Assembly: GCA_946902875.1 (NCBI GenBank)
Contig: OX336339.1
Coordinates: forward strand, 26,598,672 to 26,662,671
Origin: Nematopogon swammerdamellus
Taxonomy: Eukaryota > Arthropoda > Insecta > Lepidoptera > Adelidae
Reading direction: 5' to 3'
Length of the DNA stretch: 64,000 nt
Translations under genes and position numbers: made by a program
Shown: positions 44,190 through 54,345 of the stretch, piece after piece
Layout: every line of letters starts with the position of its first letter
How positions within the stretch are numbered: position 1 is the first letter of the stretch
The notes under the pieces: model-generated
Told to the model about the DNA's origin: nothing
Database searches by the model: none
What the model saw: only the letters and a program-made list of their open reading frames with translations

Positions 44190-45467
44190 AGTCGCAGAGC
44201 TGAGGGACCAAAACTGCAACAGTTTTATAAAGGCTGATATTTTAATATTAGGCCATAAATAGGTTGAATATCAATAGCCCGCCGTCAGTCAGCCAGTTTT
44301 TGGGACAACTGGCGCGGGGGTGGTTCCGAACTTATTAAAAAAACACGTACGTCGCAACTGTTTTATAAGGCCTGAGAGGCCATCAACCTGTCAATTGCAC
44401 GGACCAGGAAAGGGCAAACCAGTAGCGGCTTCCAGAAGGTCAACTTTGTGAAACCTGGAGCCAATAAGCTGCCCAAAGATAGGACTAAACCTTCTTCAAT
44501 TTTGGGAGCAGCAAAGGATTGGGAATTGTTGATGGAAGAGAGAGGGAGGTCGAGAGCGGGACTGGTGGTTTCCCCGCGTCCTAGTCAACGCAGACTAGCT
44601 GGGCTCGAAGTGAGCCGAAACGTGAAGCATGCGCGGGAAATTTAGAGTGGCCACTCGCTAGTCCTGGCGTCGATTAATACCCTCCTCTACTGCCGATGGG
44701 CCCGGATATGTTCGGTGAAGCCATCGCAAGCTTAGATCCACACCTTCCCCTTCTGAAAATTAGTCTGTGGATAGTAAGACAACTAACAAACTATGCGGAC
44801 ATAGTCAGTCTGCAGAATATTGGAACAGTACGCGTCAGCAGTCCGCTAAACCTGTCAAAAAATTTGGTTGGTGAAAGTGTTTTATAAAATCTAAAAAAAA
44901 TTGTGCAACTAGTTCATAGTACCTAAAACAAGACTAATATAGTCAGCCCAAAGTTTTATGGAACACACGCCGTCAGCAGTCAATAGAAGATCGCATTCCT
45001 GAATATAAAACCATTTTGCGGGTTTGCATTAAGCGCGCGGGGCACCCTTCTATTGACTGCTGACGGTGTATGTTCCACAAAACTTTGGGCTGACTATGTT
45101 AGTCTTGTTTTAGGTACTATAAATTACTTGCACAATTTTTGTTTAGATTTTATAAAACACTTTCACCAACCAAATTTTTTGACAGGTTTAGCGGGCTGCT
45201 GACGCGTACTGTTCCAATATTCTTCAGACTGACTATGTCCGCATAATTTGTTAGTTGTCTTACTATCCACAGACTAATTTTCAGATTTTATAAAACAGTT
45301 GCGTAGTTACGTGTTTTTTTAACAAGTTCGGAACCACCCCCGCGCCAGTTGTCCCAAAAACTGGCTGACTGACGGAAGGCTATTGATATTCAACCTATTT
45401 ATGACCTAATATTAAAATATCAGCCTTTATAAAACTGTTGCAGTTTTGGTCCCTCAGCTCTTGGACT
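44190..45467. repeat. 1.28-kb foldback element with a ~385-bp asymmetric block
   Basis: The right arm 45048-45467 is the reverse complement of two left pieces, 44190-44360 (GAGCTGAGGGACCAAAACTG ... GGCGCGGGGGTGGTTCCGAA) and about 44746-44990 (AGTCTGTGGATAGTAAGACA ... CCGTCAGCAGTCAATAGAAG). Between them, 44361-44745 is present only on the left. It has an open frame with NKLPKDRTKPSSILGAAKDW and ARAGLVVSPRPSQRR-like residues, and may be an old LINE fragment. Confidence 0.75.
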
Positions 45468-45705
45468 ATCCGGGGCGCGGTCACGAGGCGCAGTCACACA
45501 GCCGAGTACTAGAGCTAGCTAGAGCATCCTTCAGAGAGACGGTTACGCGCGGTCGACACTCACCGTAGTGTAGTGGAACGCAGTGGAGCTCGGCGACGGT
45601 GACGGCGAGCAATAGCGCGACATCTTGTCCGACATGGAGTGTTCCGCGAGCGCCGTTCCGCTTCCTGCTTCGGCTTCGCGGAGCGCTCGCGCCCGCGCCC
45701 CTTAC

Positions 45706-45726
45706 CTCGTCGACTCGAACCGCCAT
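45706..45726 (-). CDS. Possible first coding exon MAVRVDE (tentative)
   Basis: Inside a GC-rich island (45480-45780), an ATG at 45726 opens seven codons up to a donor GAG|GTAAGG at 45706/45705. It is the first ATG in that frame after an upstream stop. Without a second exon it cannot be assigned, so treat it as a candidate promoter-proximal exon only. Confidence 0.25.
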
Positions 45727-46282
45727 GCCGCAGTCAGGCACTGGCACAAACCGGAGCGACTCGCAGCCTTGCGAGAACACATCATTGACCGACCGTGATC
45801 ATATTATCCATCCACATCACACGCTACGCGCACTGTCACTCCACTTAACTCTTCGACCGCACCTAATCGCACAATCATTCGGCGACGAGGCTGCTCAGCT
45901 CGGCGCGTACACAGATCCCACCACTATTTAGACAAACAGATAATGATTCCGAATTTCCATTGCAAAGGCGGTGAACATTAGAAACTTTCACACCCAAACG
46001 AAATTCGATTTCACAACATAGTCACTCACTCGCCACATCTGACAGACAGTGTTGCCCACTCCTCCTTTGTTGTTGTTTTCGCCATAAATAGGCAGGCGAA
46101 GATCATTTGACCATACAGCCAATTCACAAATTTCTTCTTATATAGGTATTTTTGTTATATTTTTTCAATTGTATTTCTTATATATGTATAAATGGCTGGG
46201 TAGTTGCATGTATTTGAAAGAATTCTTTCGAAAGATGTAGGGATCGTTTCGGGATATTTGTAATTTTCCATAAGCTTGTCTA
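45727..46282. other. Intergenic stretch after the GC island
   Basis: No gene is supported. The part from about 46080 is probably the 3' UTR of the minus-strand LINE fragment that follows. Confidence 0.35.
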
Positions 46283-46660
46283 TCATACATAATCTATATA
46301 ATCTATCAGCATAAGTAATCTCTGGATTGTGAAAGCGGGACAGTTCAAGAAGATGTGGTCCAGAGTTTGCTCTTCATCTCTATTGCAGTGTTGACATACG
46401 GAGGAATTTACTAAATTCATTCGATGGAGGTGCGCATTGAATTGACAGTGACCCATACGAAGCCGGCAAAAAGTAGTGTAGAATTGTCGTTCCTTCAATA
46501 GGACTCCTTTATCAAACCAGGATGTCTTCGTAATTTATTTAGAATTTCATGATACCACTTTCCTTTCTGTTGGAGAGATTCAGACCAAACTGTAGCCCAT
46601 TCATCGTCATAGATTTTCGTTAGAATTGCGTGAAAGTCAGATCAGAATGTGGAATGGCAA
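46283..46660 (-). pseudogene. Older LINE (I-like), ORF2 C-terminal fragment
   Basis: On the minus strand with at least one frame break: YDDEWATVWSESLQQKGKWY, KERQFYTTFCRLRMGHCQFN, then CQHCNRDEEQTLDHIFLNCP. This RLRMGHC / CxxC...H...C tail follows RNase H in I-superfamily ORF2 proteins. The 46707-52712 LINE sits directly upstream of it on this strand, and an endonuclease fragment of the same strand lies at 53002-53601. One host LINE was therefore split, and it had already lost its RT part or lost it later. Confidence 0.65.
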
Positions 46661-46856
46661 CATTTTTAATCGGGCTTTGAGACGTCAAAATTATTTTTGC
46701 GAGGTTAACATCACAGATGGACTGTCAAATCGGCCATTACGGGAAATCCACGTTTTTTCGGTCCGCGTTAGTTTTTTTATTCTAAAATAATTGCTGAAGT
46801 TTATTTTAGTGAGTATTTTAGTAGATATTGTAAATAGGTTCATTTTATTGATGTAG

Positions 46857-47057
46857 TTGATGTCGGAAGAGTTGCTGGACCCCGGCGGAGACGTTGATCT
46901 CCCGCCGGGGTTCGTCCTTGCCCGCTCGGGGCGATCTAAAAGTTTTTCAAACATAGATATCCATGACAACCACAGTGATATGATATATGACAACAGTCAG
47001 GTATGGAGTCGAACGGGAATCGGACGGAAACCAATGTTAGTCAATTTATGTCTGTAG
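46857..47057 (+). CDS. Short upstream frame, probable N terminus of ORF1
   Basis: This is a 66-codon frame with LLDPGGDVDLPPGFVLARSG, a Pro/Gly/Asp pattern I associate with the start of gag-like ORF1 in I-type LINEs. It overlaps the 47003 frame by 55 bases in another register. A one-base frameshift near 47000 would explain why the long ORF1 lacks it; alternatively it is an independent leader ORF. Confidence 0.4.
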   Translation: MMSEELLDPGGDVDLPPGFVLARSGRSKSFSNIDIHDNHSDMIYDNSQVWSRTGIGRKPMLVNLCL

Positions 47058-48655
47058 AAGGGAATAGCTTCGCTATTCTTGATGTTGATCAATGTGTTGA
47101 TCAACACTCAAATGTAAATGATAATAATGTTAATGATACAAAACAAACAAAGAGAAAGCGAAGAACTGATAGCAAAAAGATACATAGAGATAAGGTTCGG
47201 AAGGATGACTTGAAGTCATCGATGACTTCGCTTAGGTCATCAGATTCTGAAAAAACCCCCAAAGAAATTTCAAATTCCATTAACCCCTCTGCCATATCCT
47301 CATCTTTTCTCCCTAATGCCCAAGAATCAAACTTTAATCTAATTTCTGCCTCTGAATCACCTCCTGTCTCCCAAAATTCCCAAACCAGTCCCGCTCAAGA
47401 ATCGAACTCAAATAAAATTTCTGAATCGAAGTCCTCCCCTGTTACCCAAGCCAGGCCATACAACAATTCGGATAAGGGTCCGTTTATGGTCCATGTGCAA
47501 CGAATTGAACTTAATCCAACTTCTGGCTCCTCTAATCCAATTAAATTTGGCATTTTCGTACGACAACACTTCCATGGAAGAATCGTGGAAGATGGTATAA
47601 AGCATATCGGCCGGAACAAAGTCAGCGTTTGTTTTTTGAACTGGGCTGATGCGAATGACTTTGTCCAGTGCAAATTAATTACAAATAAATATAAGGTCTT
47701 TATCCCATCTTTTAACATCTCCAAGATGGGGATAGTCAAGGGTATCCCCTGCGACATGTCCCCAGAGGAGATTTTAGAGGAAATACGTACTCCAATTGGT
47801 TGCGGGCCGGCAATTAAGGCGCGTCGATTGAATTTTAAGCAGAAAAGTGATAGCGGTATAGTATGGAAGCCATCTGAGACTGTTGTTTTGACCTTTGATG
47901 GTCAAAAATTACCTTCAAGAGTTTATATGGTGAACACTTCTCTAGTTGTGGAAATATATAAATTTCCCACGATTCAATGTTATCAATGTTGCAGATTTGG
48001 CCACACTCAAACTCAATGTCGCTCGAAACCTCGATGCAACAAGTGTGGTCAGGCACACATTGGTGCTTCTTGTTCTGTGGATGCGTCTTCCGCAATGTGT
48101 ATCACTTGCTATGGCAATCACTTTGCTACTAGCAAAGATTGCCCAGAGTATTTAAGGCAAATTCTCATTAAATCCAAGATGGCAGAGCAATCTATTTCGT
48201 ATATTGAAGCGTCAAGGTTGTGTCCATCAGTGGGCCGATCTTATGCCAACGTAGCTGCTAAACCTGGGTATTCGCTTCCATTACATCGCTCTCCCATTCC
48301 TTCTTCGCCAAAAATAAGTGGCCAATCAAATACTTCTTCTTACAGAAAAACTGTTTTTTCCAAGCCTCGGTCTCATGCCCCTCTTTCCCCTGGCTATAAT
48401 AGAACTGATCATAGTGCTATTATTAACCAGTTTTCTTCATCTTCAATGCCAAATGGTTGTGCTTTTCCTTCAGATTCTCCAAATATTGGTTCTATTGACC
48501 AATTAACCAATCTCATAATGACTCTCATTAATTTGATTTCTGCTAATTACTCTATACCGACCAACGTAGCCGATAAACTGACCAATCTCTCTAATATTAT
48601 TCACAATGCCCTCCTCCACGATTCTTCAATGGAACAGCAGGAGCATAGTTCGTAA
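47003..48655 (+). CDS. LINE ORF1, gag-like RNA-binding protein
   Basis: The frame has 550 codons. The N-terminal third is Ser/Asn/Lys-rich and probably disordered (TKQTKRKRRTDSKK is nuclear-signal-like). The middle (about 155-310) is an RRM-like segment beginning KGPFMVHVQRIELN. From residue 326 come three CCHC zinc knuckles: CYQCCRFGHTQTQC, CNKCGQAHIGASC and CITCYGNHFATSKDC. The C terminus is Ser/Pro-rich. Such proteins coat the element RNA to form the transposition RNP. The stop overlaps the ORF2 start by 50 nt in a different frame, so ORF2 is presumably reached by reinitiation or termination-coupled translation. The ATG at 47003 may not be the ancestral start (see the frame at 46857). Confidence 0.85.
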   Translation: MESNGNRTETNVSQFMSVEGNSFAILDVDQCVDQHSNVNDNNVNDTKQTKRKRRTDSKKIHRDKVRKDDLKSSMTSLRSSDSEKTPKEISNSINPSAISSSFLPNAQESNFNLISASESPPVSQNSQTSPAQESNSNKISESKSSPVTQARPYNNSDKGPFMVHVQRIELNPTSGSSNPIKFGIFVRQHFHGRIVEDGIKHIGRNKVSVCFLNWADANDFVQCKLITNKYKVFIPSFNISKMGIVKGIPCDMSPEEILEEIRTPIGCGPAIKARRLNFKQKSDSGIVWKPSETVVLTFDGQKLPSRVYMVNTSLVVEIYKFPTIQCYQCCRFGHTQTQCRSKPRCNKCGQAHIGASCSVDASSAMCITCYGNHFATSKDCPEYLRQILIKSKMAEQSISYIEASRLCPSVGRSYANVAAKPGYSLPLHRSPIPSSPKISGQSNTSSYRKTVFSKPRSHAPLSPGYNRTDHSAIINQFSSSSMPNGCAFPSDSPNIGSIDQLTNLIMTLINLISANYSIPTNVADKLTNLSNIIHNALLHDSSMEQQEHSS

Positions 48656-51600
48656 AAAACATGAACTTGTTTATTTGTGTAATAAACACAATCCCTTCTT
48701 GTGTGCTATCTCTGAGACTTGGCTGAAACCGGAATCTCATTTTAGGGTTTCCGGATATGCCATCCTTAGAGATGACAGACTCGATGGATGGGGCGGGTGC
48801 GCCCTCCTTATACATAAGTCTTTACCTTTTTCTTTAATTCCCCTGACCCCTCACGGTGACTCATTTAATGCAGTTGCGGCTAGGGTGCGGGGTGTCTCAT
48901 ATTTATCATTATACATCCCCAAACCGTCTCTTCTGACATATAGAATACTTAAAATTATGATTGAAAACCTTCCCAAACCATTTTTAGTTATGGGTGATTT
49001 CAACTGTAAACATCCTTTGTGGGGAGCAACTGCTCCAGATCTATTTGGCAACAAAATTGTTGACCTCATGGATGAGTTTGATATATGTCTTCTTAATAAT
49101 GGTTCTCCAACCCGTAGAGTCTCGCCATTCCAAAATCGGAGCTATGTTGATCTGTCTCTGTGTTCTCCTGAACTAGCATCTCTTCTTTCATGGTGTACTC
49201 TTGATTCCAGCCATGGTAGTGATCACTTCCCCATCCGCATATCTTTCCCTTGTAAAATTCCTACTGCACAAAAAAGAAAACCGTTGCTAAAATATCGATT
49301 AGATGGAGCTGACTGGAATAACTTTAGTGCTATGGTTGACGAGAAAGTTAATTCATTATCTCCTGTTCATGTTAATTCTGAAAATGTTCTTAACTTTTAT
49401 TCAAAATTTGAAAACGCTTTGGTTCTTGCCGCAGATAGATTTGTTCCTCTTAAAAACCCATGCATTCATAGGTCATCTCCTCCTTGGTGGGATTTGGAAT
49501 GTACTCAATCTATAAAATGTCGTAAAGAAGCTGAAAAAAAATATTCATTGGTCATGTCTGAAAGTAACTTTTTAAACCTTCGCAAAATCCAAGCTAAAAC
49601 ATCTCTCTGCTTGCAGGAGAAAAAAAGAGAGGGCTGGCACAGATTCTGCTCCTCTATCTCTCCGGATATTCATCCTTCGCTAGTTTGGAAAACTATAAAA
49701 CGATTTAGATCGGCTTATTCGGAAGATAGCTCTGTTAAAGCATCTTCCAGTGACTGGACGGAAATTTTCTTAGATAAGCTGGCTCCACCTTCGGTCCCTC
49801 AATTCGATGAAATACCGACAAATTATTCAATAGATTCTTCTTCTTCTCTTAACGACCCCTTCTCTCTCCAAGAACTTAATAATGTCTTAAGGTATGTAAA
49901 AGATTCTGCTCCTGGTATAGATGGGATCCCATATTCCTTTTTAAAAAATCTTGATTCTCTAACTAGGGAATATTTTCTTAGCATTATTAATATGATCATA
50001 GACACTGGCATCTTCCCGGTGTCATGGAAATCTCAAGTTATTATTCCAATACTGAAACCTGGGAAAGATCCTAACGACGGCACATCGTACCGTCCCATTG
50101 CTCTGTCTTCTGTCCTCCTTAAAGTTGCTGAACACCTAGTGAAAAATCGCTTAGAGTGGTTCATTGAAAACCAAGAGATTTTATCCAATAGTCAATTCGG
50201 TTTTCGGAAGGGAAAAAGTACCATGGACAGTCTTGCATTGTTTTCTACGGATGTTCGTCTCTCTTTCAGTCGAGATGAATCCATTGTAGCTGCATTTCTT
50301 GATATATCTGCTGCTTACGATAATGTTCAGCTCCCTATGTTAAGGAAAAAATTACAAAAGTTAAAGGTGCCTGAGAAACTGGCGATGTTTATCTCCAACA
50401 TTTTGTTGGAGAGACATATTCATCTCTATACTGATGGAGATGGCCATCTTGTTAGGACTGTGTGGAAAGGTCTTCCACAGGGATCTGTGCTGAGCCCTCT
50501 ATTATATAGTATCTACACTTTTGATATGGATATTGAAATTAAACATCATTGTCGCGTTTTACAGTACGCTGATGACCTTTTATTGTATGCTTCAAACAAA
50601 TCTATCGTCAAAGCATCTGAGTCAATTAATTTGGCCCTAATTTCTCTAGACACTTGGCTTCTGAATAATGGTTTAGAACTTTCGGCATTCAAAAGCTCAG
50701 TAGTAACCTTTTCCCGAAAAAGAAATATCCCCCCTTTCATTGTCATTCATCAAGATACACCAATTAAGCAGTCTGATTCGGTTAAGTTTCTTGGAGTTAT
50801 TCTTGACTCAAAGATGACAGGAGTGCTACATATAGATTATATAAAAACAAAATGTCTAAAGAATATTAATATCATTCGTGGTCTTTCTGGTGTGTGGTGG
50901 GGTTCCCATCCATTTTATATGAAATTAATTTATAATGCTATTATCCGGCCTCACCTGGATTATGGTACTTTTATCTTTGAGCCTGCAAATTGCAAAGCAC
51001 TTAGAAGTCTAGACTTAATCCAATACCAATGTCTCCGTATAATTTCAGGGAATATGAAATCCTCGCCCACCAATGCTCTCCAAGTGGAATGTGTTGACCC
51101 TCCCCTTCATATGAGACGGCAATATTTAGCAAATAGATATTTATTTAAAGCTGTTCAGTTTTCTAACCATCCTATTATCCCGAAGCTTAGGCTTCTTACC
51201 GAATATACTCGTAGAATGAACTTCTGGAGGCTTAAGTCTCATCCAAATTTAGTACACAGCTTCAGGAAATTTATTAATTTAAGAGCTCCGCCTCACAGAG
51301 ATAGAACAGTGCCAATTTTTCAAATTCCATATGAAGCGCTTAATTTCATCCCCAACATTCGTACTTCTATAGATATTGACAAAGATACTTTGGATCCCAA
51401 CAAAAAGCTTCTGCAATGGTTAGATGAAAACTGCAAGGGATGGCAATATATTTATACGGATGCCTCCAAGTTATCTCCCGAAGGTAGTGTTGGTTATGCA
51501 GTTTTTCACAAGAATGCTAACAGGTCTTTGAAGATGAAAAGTCCTCCGGAGGCGTCTGTGTTTACAGGAGAGGCGTTGGCTATTCTGGAAGCTGTTAAAT

Positions 51601-52316
51601 ATATTAGATTTAATAATATTGTCAAGGCGGTTATTCTAACTGACTCTCAAAGCTCTCTTCAGTCCATACAGCAAAATCCATTCAAATCTAGAATGCATAA
51701 TGACATTGTTCTTAAAATTAGATTAATTCTGTTAGAACTCCAATCCAATAGTTCTGAGGTTGTTCTTGTTTGGATCCCTGGTCATGCTAACATAGCAGGG
51801 AACGAAATGGCTGATCAATTAGCTAAGGAGGCGGTTGTTAGTGGTGATAAATTAAATTACAAAAATTACTGCCATGACCTTGTAGCTCTCCCTAAGGTTT
51901 ACCTTAAAAAATCATGGTCCTCAAACTGGATAAATTCCAGCAAGACTAGAGGTTCATACTATGCCAAGATCCAACCAGAAATTCCAGTGAAACCTTGGTT
52001 CTTTAAAATTACTCTCCCTAAAAAAGAAACTTCTATTATAAACAGGCTCAGAATGGGCCATTGCTGTAGTCCAGTCCACCTTGCCAAACTTCGCATTAGG
52101 GACAACTCTCTATGCGAATGTGGCCTTGAGGAGGGTAATGTAGACCACATTATATTTTCTTGCCCTCTCAATAACAAAATGCCATCAATTTATGAAATGC
52201 TTGCAAAATTAAAAGTTTCACTTCCCATTAATATTCACTCTCTTCTGTTCTGTCCCTCACCCAAAATATTGAAATTGCTTGCTAGATGCATAAATAGCAA
52301 CAATATCAAACTTTAG
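48606..52316 (+). CDS. LINE ORF2: endonuclease, reverse transcriptase, RNase H
   Basis: The frame has 1236 codons, ATG at 48606, no internal stop. Endonuclease at about 1-225: ILQWNSRS, ISETWLKP, VMGDFNCKHPLWG, and HGSDHFPI. RT at about 430-740: APGIDGIPYSFLKN, PILKPGKDPNDGTSYRPIAL, FLDISAAYDNVQL (motif A), GLPQGSVLSPLLYSIY, QYADDLLLYA (YADD at 654-657) and FLGVILDSKM. RNase H at about 945-1080: YTDAS (950-954), TGEALAILEA, LTDSQSSLQSI and WIPGHANIAGNEMADQLAKE, so all four acidic/His positions are present. Near the C terminus is CECGLEEGNVDHIIFSCP, a CCHC-type tail. The APE + RT + RNase H order places it in the I superfamily. All catalytic residues look intact, so the copy may be competent. 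Confidence 0.9.
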   Translation: MPSSTILQWNSRSIVRKKHELVYLCNKHNPFLCAISETWLKPESHFRVSGYAILRDDRLDGWGGCALLIHKSLPFSLIPLTPHGDSFNAVAARVRGVSYLSLYIPKPSLLTYRILKIMIENLPKPFLVMGDFNCKHPLWGATAPDLFGNKIVDLMDEFDICLLNNGSPTRRVSPFQNRSYVDLSLCSPELASLLSWCTLDSSHGSDHFPIRISFPCKIPTAQKRKPLLKYRLDGADWNNFSAMVDEKVNSLSPVHVNSENVLNFYSKFENALVLAADRFVPLKNPCIHRSSPPWWDLECTQSIKCRKEAEKKYSLVMSESNFLNLRKIQAKTSLCLQEKKREGWHRFCSSISPDIHPSLVWKTIKRFRSAYSEDSSVKASSSDWTEIFLDKLAPPSVPQFDEIPTNYSIDSSSSLNDPFSLQELNNVLRYVKDSAPGIDGIPYSFLKNLDSLTREYFLSIINMIIDTGIFPVSWKSQVIIPILKPGKDPNDGTSYRPIALSSVLLKVAEHLVKNRLEWFIENQEILSNSQFGFRKGKSTMDSLALFSTDVRLSFSRDESIVAAFLDISAAYDNVQLPMLRKKLQKLKVPEKLAMFISNILLERHIHLYTDGDGHLVRTVWKGLPQGSVLSPLLYSIYTFDMDIEIKHHCRVLQYADDLLLYASNKSIVKASESINLALISLDTWLLNNGLELSAFKSSVVTFSRKRNIPPFIVIHQDTPIKQSDSVKFLGVILDSKMTGVLHIDYIKTKCLKNINIIRGLSGVWWGSHPFYMKLIYNAIIRPHLDYGTFIFEPANCKALRSLDLIQYQCLRIISGNMKSSPTNALQVECVDPPLHMRRQYLANRYLFKAVQFSNHPIIPKLRLLTEYTRRMNFWRLKSHPNLVHSFRKFINLRAPPHRDRTVPIFQIPYEALNFIPNIRTSIDIDKDTLDPNKKLLQWLDENCKGWQYIYTDASKLSPEGSVGYAVFHKNANRSLKMKSPPEASVFTGEALAILEAVKYIRFNNIVKAVILTDSQSSLQSIQQNPFKSRMHNDIVLKIRLILLELQSNSSEVVLVWIPGHANIAGNEMADQLAKEAVVSGDKLNYKNYCHDLVALPKVYLKKSWSSNWINSSKTRGSYYAKIQPEIPVKPWFFKITLPKKETSIINRLRMGHCCSPVHLAKLRIRDNSLCECGLEEGNVDHIIFSCPLNNKMPSIYEMLAKLKVSLPINIHSLLFCPSPKILKLLARCINSNNIKL

Positions 52317-52712
52317 TTAAGTCGGCTTGCTTTCCTTGTTTCTATGTGTATATAGAATTCCTACTTGTATATTTTCTGTTGTATTGTTTCTTTTTCTATT
52401 TTTGAAGTATAGGTAAGTTATAATGGCTATGTAATGATTTGAATTATTTATGACATGATTTAGAGTTTGATTATTTCTTTTCTTTTTATGTGTAATGTAA
52501 AGATTTCAGCATTTTCTTTGCCCGTTAATCAAAATTTTGTACAATGACATTTTTTGTTTATAAAAATATATAACGTGGATATCTTAACGTGACACTGGCA
52601 GTATTTAGATCTCAAATAAAAAAAGAGATCAGTTGCCATTACGGCTCAAGGACCGCTCTGAACATCTTGCGGTTGCAAGTCGGAAAAAAAGAAGAAGAAG
52701 AACATCACAGAT

Positions 52713-53690
52713 AAATAAAATAATGTATAAATGAGGTTATCTATCAACCAATTCATTTGGTATTTTATAGCTGAATCTAGAATGTCAGTAAAGTTATTTA
52801 TTATACAAAGTAATTTTACTTTGTTCTGTATTATAGGAAGTAGTTAGAGTATCGTCCACTCTTTCTGCATATAATTTCCAATCAAAGACATTAAACTCAC
52901 CCTCTTCCATTAGCCCCTTTTAATCTCTTTGTTTCCAATCAATATATTTTAAGTTACGTTTGTTTGACACATTAATTGTACAAGAGTCAGAAATATCCTG
53001 ATTAGTGATTAATTAATAATTTTATGATAATAGGTAAGTGATAACTACCCATTGGGTCGTTTTGTACTTTCCAGTCGCAGGAGAGAGCTAATGATGGTGA
53101 TACAATAGTAAGATCAAGGGCATTCGGTTTCCAGATGTGAGATCCTGTAGTAGTTGTTTCACCACTGTTGAGTAAAATAAATGAATTATTATTAATGACA
53201 TCATGTATCATTCTTCCCCGAGCATTAATAGAGTCACAGCCCCATTGGGTGTGATAAGCGTTAAAATCTCCAGCAAAAATAAAGGGATCCGGTATACTAT
53301 TAATGAGCTGCTCAAATTTTATTTGATCAAAGTTTGGAGTGGAGTTCCCAGGGCTGTAAAAACTAACTATAGGTAAAAGACGATTATAGCAATGTATTTG
53401 AACCGCTATGTTTTGTAAGGAGTCATCACTATATGTTTGAATATGTTCATATTTAATTGAGTTATGTATTAATATTGCCACTCCATTGTGAGAATTACCA
53501 GAGTCTAATCTTTCTATTGTATATCTTTTAATTTTGAAATTATGTTTATTTTGTAACCATGTTTCGCATATAAGAGCTATATGTAGATATATCATTTTCA
53601 TATAGAAATTGTATGAGTGAGTTCTGATTTGATGTGATACTTTGTGCGTTCCATCTTTGGTTCCACTGCATAATATTTAACTGTTTCATT
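52713..53690 (-). pseudogene. Older LINE, 5' (endonuclease) part
   Basis: The clearest frame is 53601-53002 (199 codons): ALICETWLQNK, DSGNSHNGVAILIHNSIKYE, FIFAGDFNAYHTQWGCDS, NALDLTIVSP and GSYHLPIIIKLL. These are the APE-type endonuclease motifs (E of CETWL, GDFN, terminal SxH). On this strand it is upstream of the C-terminal fragment at 46283-46660, and the 46707-52712 element lies between, inserted later. RT and RNase H domains are not present on either side, so the element carries an internal deletion. Confidence 0.7.
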
Positions 53691-54019
53691 TTGGATTATT
53701 TTTATTAGATATATTCATCGACATGATATATTCATATTTTGTTTTAGTGTTTCTATAGCTGTGTCTATTGAGGTAAACTTTTTTATATTGTCTATTAATT
53801 TATTACTCTTGCCAAGTTCTTCACAAATAAATCTGATTTCCATAAATTGTTTATTATTTCGTCATTGATTATTTCATCATCTGTCTTTAAATCAGTGTCA
53901 TCTGGCATAAACGAAACGTAACAAAACTACATGCACGCACCGCCTCAACATTAGGTTAGGGTTAATATAGAGAAGATGCGTCGCGTAGCGACGCATCTTC
54001 TTTATATTAACCCTGGTTA
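53691..54019. repeat. AT-rich stretch and 57-bp hairpin
   Basis: The inverted repeat 53958-54014 has arms AGGGTTAATATA plus AGAAGATGCGTCGC, one mismatched pair and a 3-base loop GTA. The inner arm is the same as in the palindrome at 36928-36983. No gene is seen. Confidence 0.8.
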
Positions 54020-54345
54020 TTTTTTTTACGTGATAACCTCACGTCTTATAAATTGATGAACACCGGCTGCACGCACGAAAAAGTGTCACGTTCCATCTGA
54101 GCCTGTGTGTGCAAGCGAGAGCGCGCAACAAGCGATGGAGAGGCACAATCGGCCCAAGCCGAAAGCGAACCAAGGGAATCCGATATTCGTTTGGTCGTTT
54201 ATGTGATTTCGTGGCACAGTGGTAAGAGTGTAGGATTTGTATTTTTTGACTATGGGTTCGAATCCCTCAATTTTTTTTTTCTTCTTTTAAGCAATGTTAC
54301 GGTGCTTAAATTTTTTTAGGGTGTTTAGTTTTTTTTATAACCACC
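54020..54345 (+). mobile_element. MITE family M relative carrying a tRNA-like unit
   Basis: The first ~130 bp (TTACGTGATAACCTCACGTC, ATCTGAGCCTGTGTGTGCAA) match MITE M at 40451. The rest is unrelated to the other copies and contains a tRNA-like segment (54203-54285), so this is a chimera or a distinct subfamily. Confidence 0.55.
54203..54285 (+). other. tRNA-like Pol III promoter unit
   Basis: TGGCACAGTGGTAAGAG is a good A box (D-arm) and GGGTTCGAATCCC a perfect T-arm/B box, about 45 nt apart, followed by a run of T (terminator-like). The anticodon region TTTGTATTTTTTGAC does not fold well, so this is a tRNA-derived SINE head or pseudogene, not a working tRNA gene. Confidence 0.5.

Larger units (their letters stand above)
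46707..52712 (+). mobile_element. Full-length I-superfamily LINE with 12-bp target duplication
   Basis: The 12-bp AACATCACAGAT occurs at 46707-46718 and again at 52701-52712. The element between (46719-52700, 5982 bp) starts GGACTGTCAAATCGGCCATT, carries ORF1 (47003-48655) and ORF2 (48606-52316), and ends in a 3' UTR with a (GAA)n-type tail at 52691-52700. ORF2 is uninterrupted. This is one of the youngest-looking insertions in the window. Confidence 0.85.
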
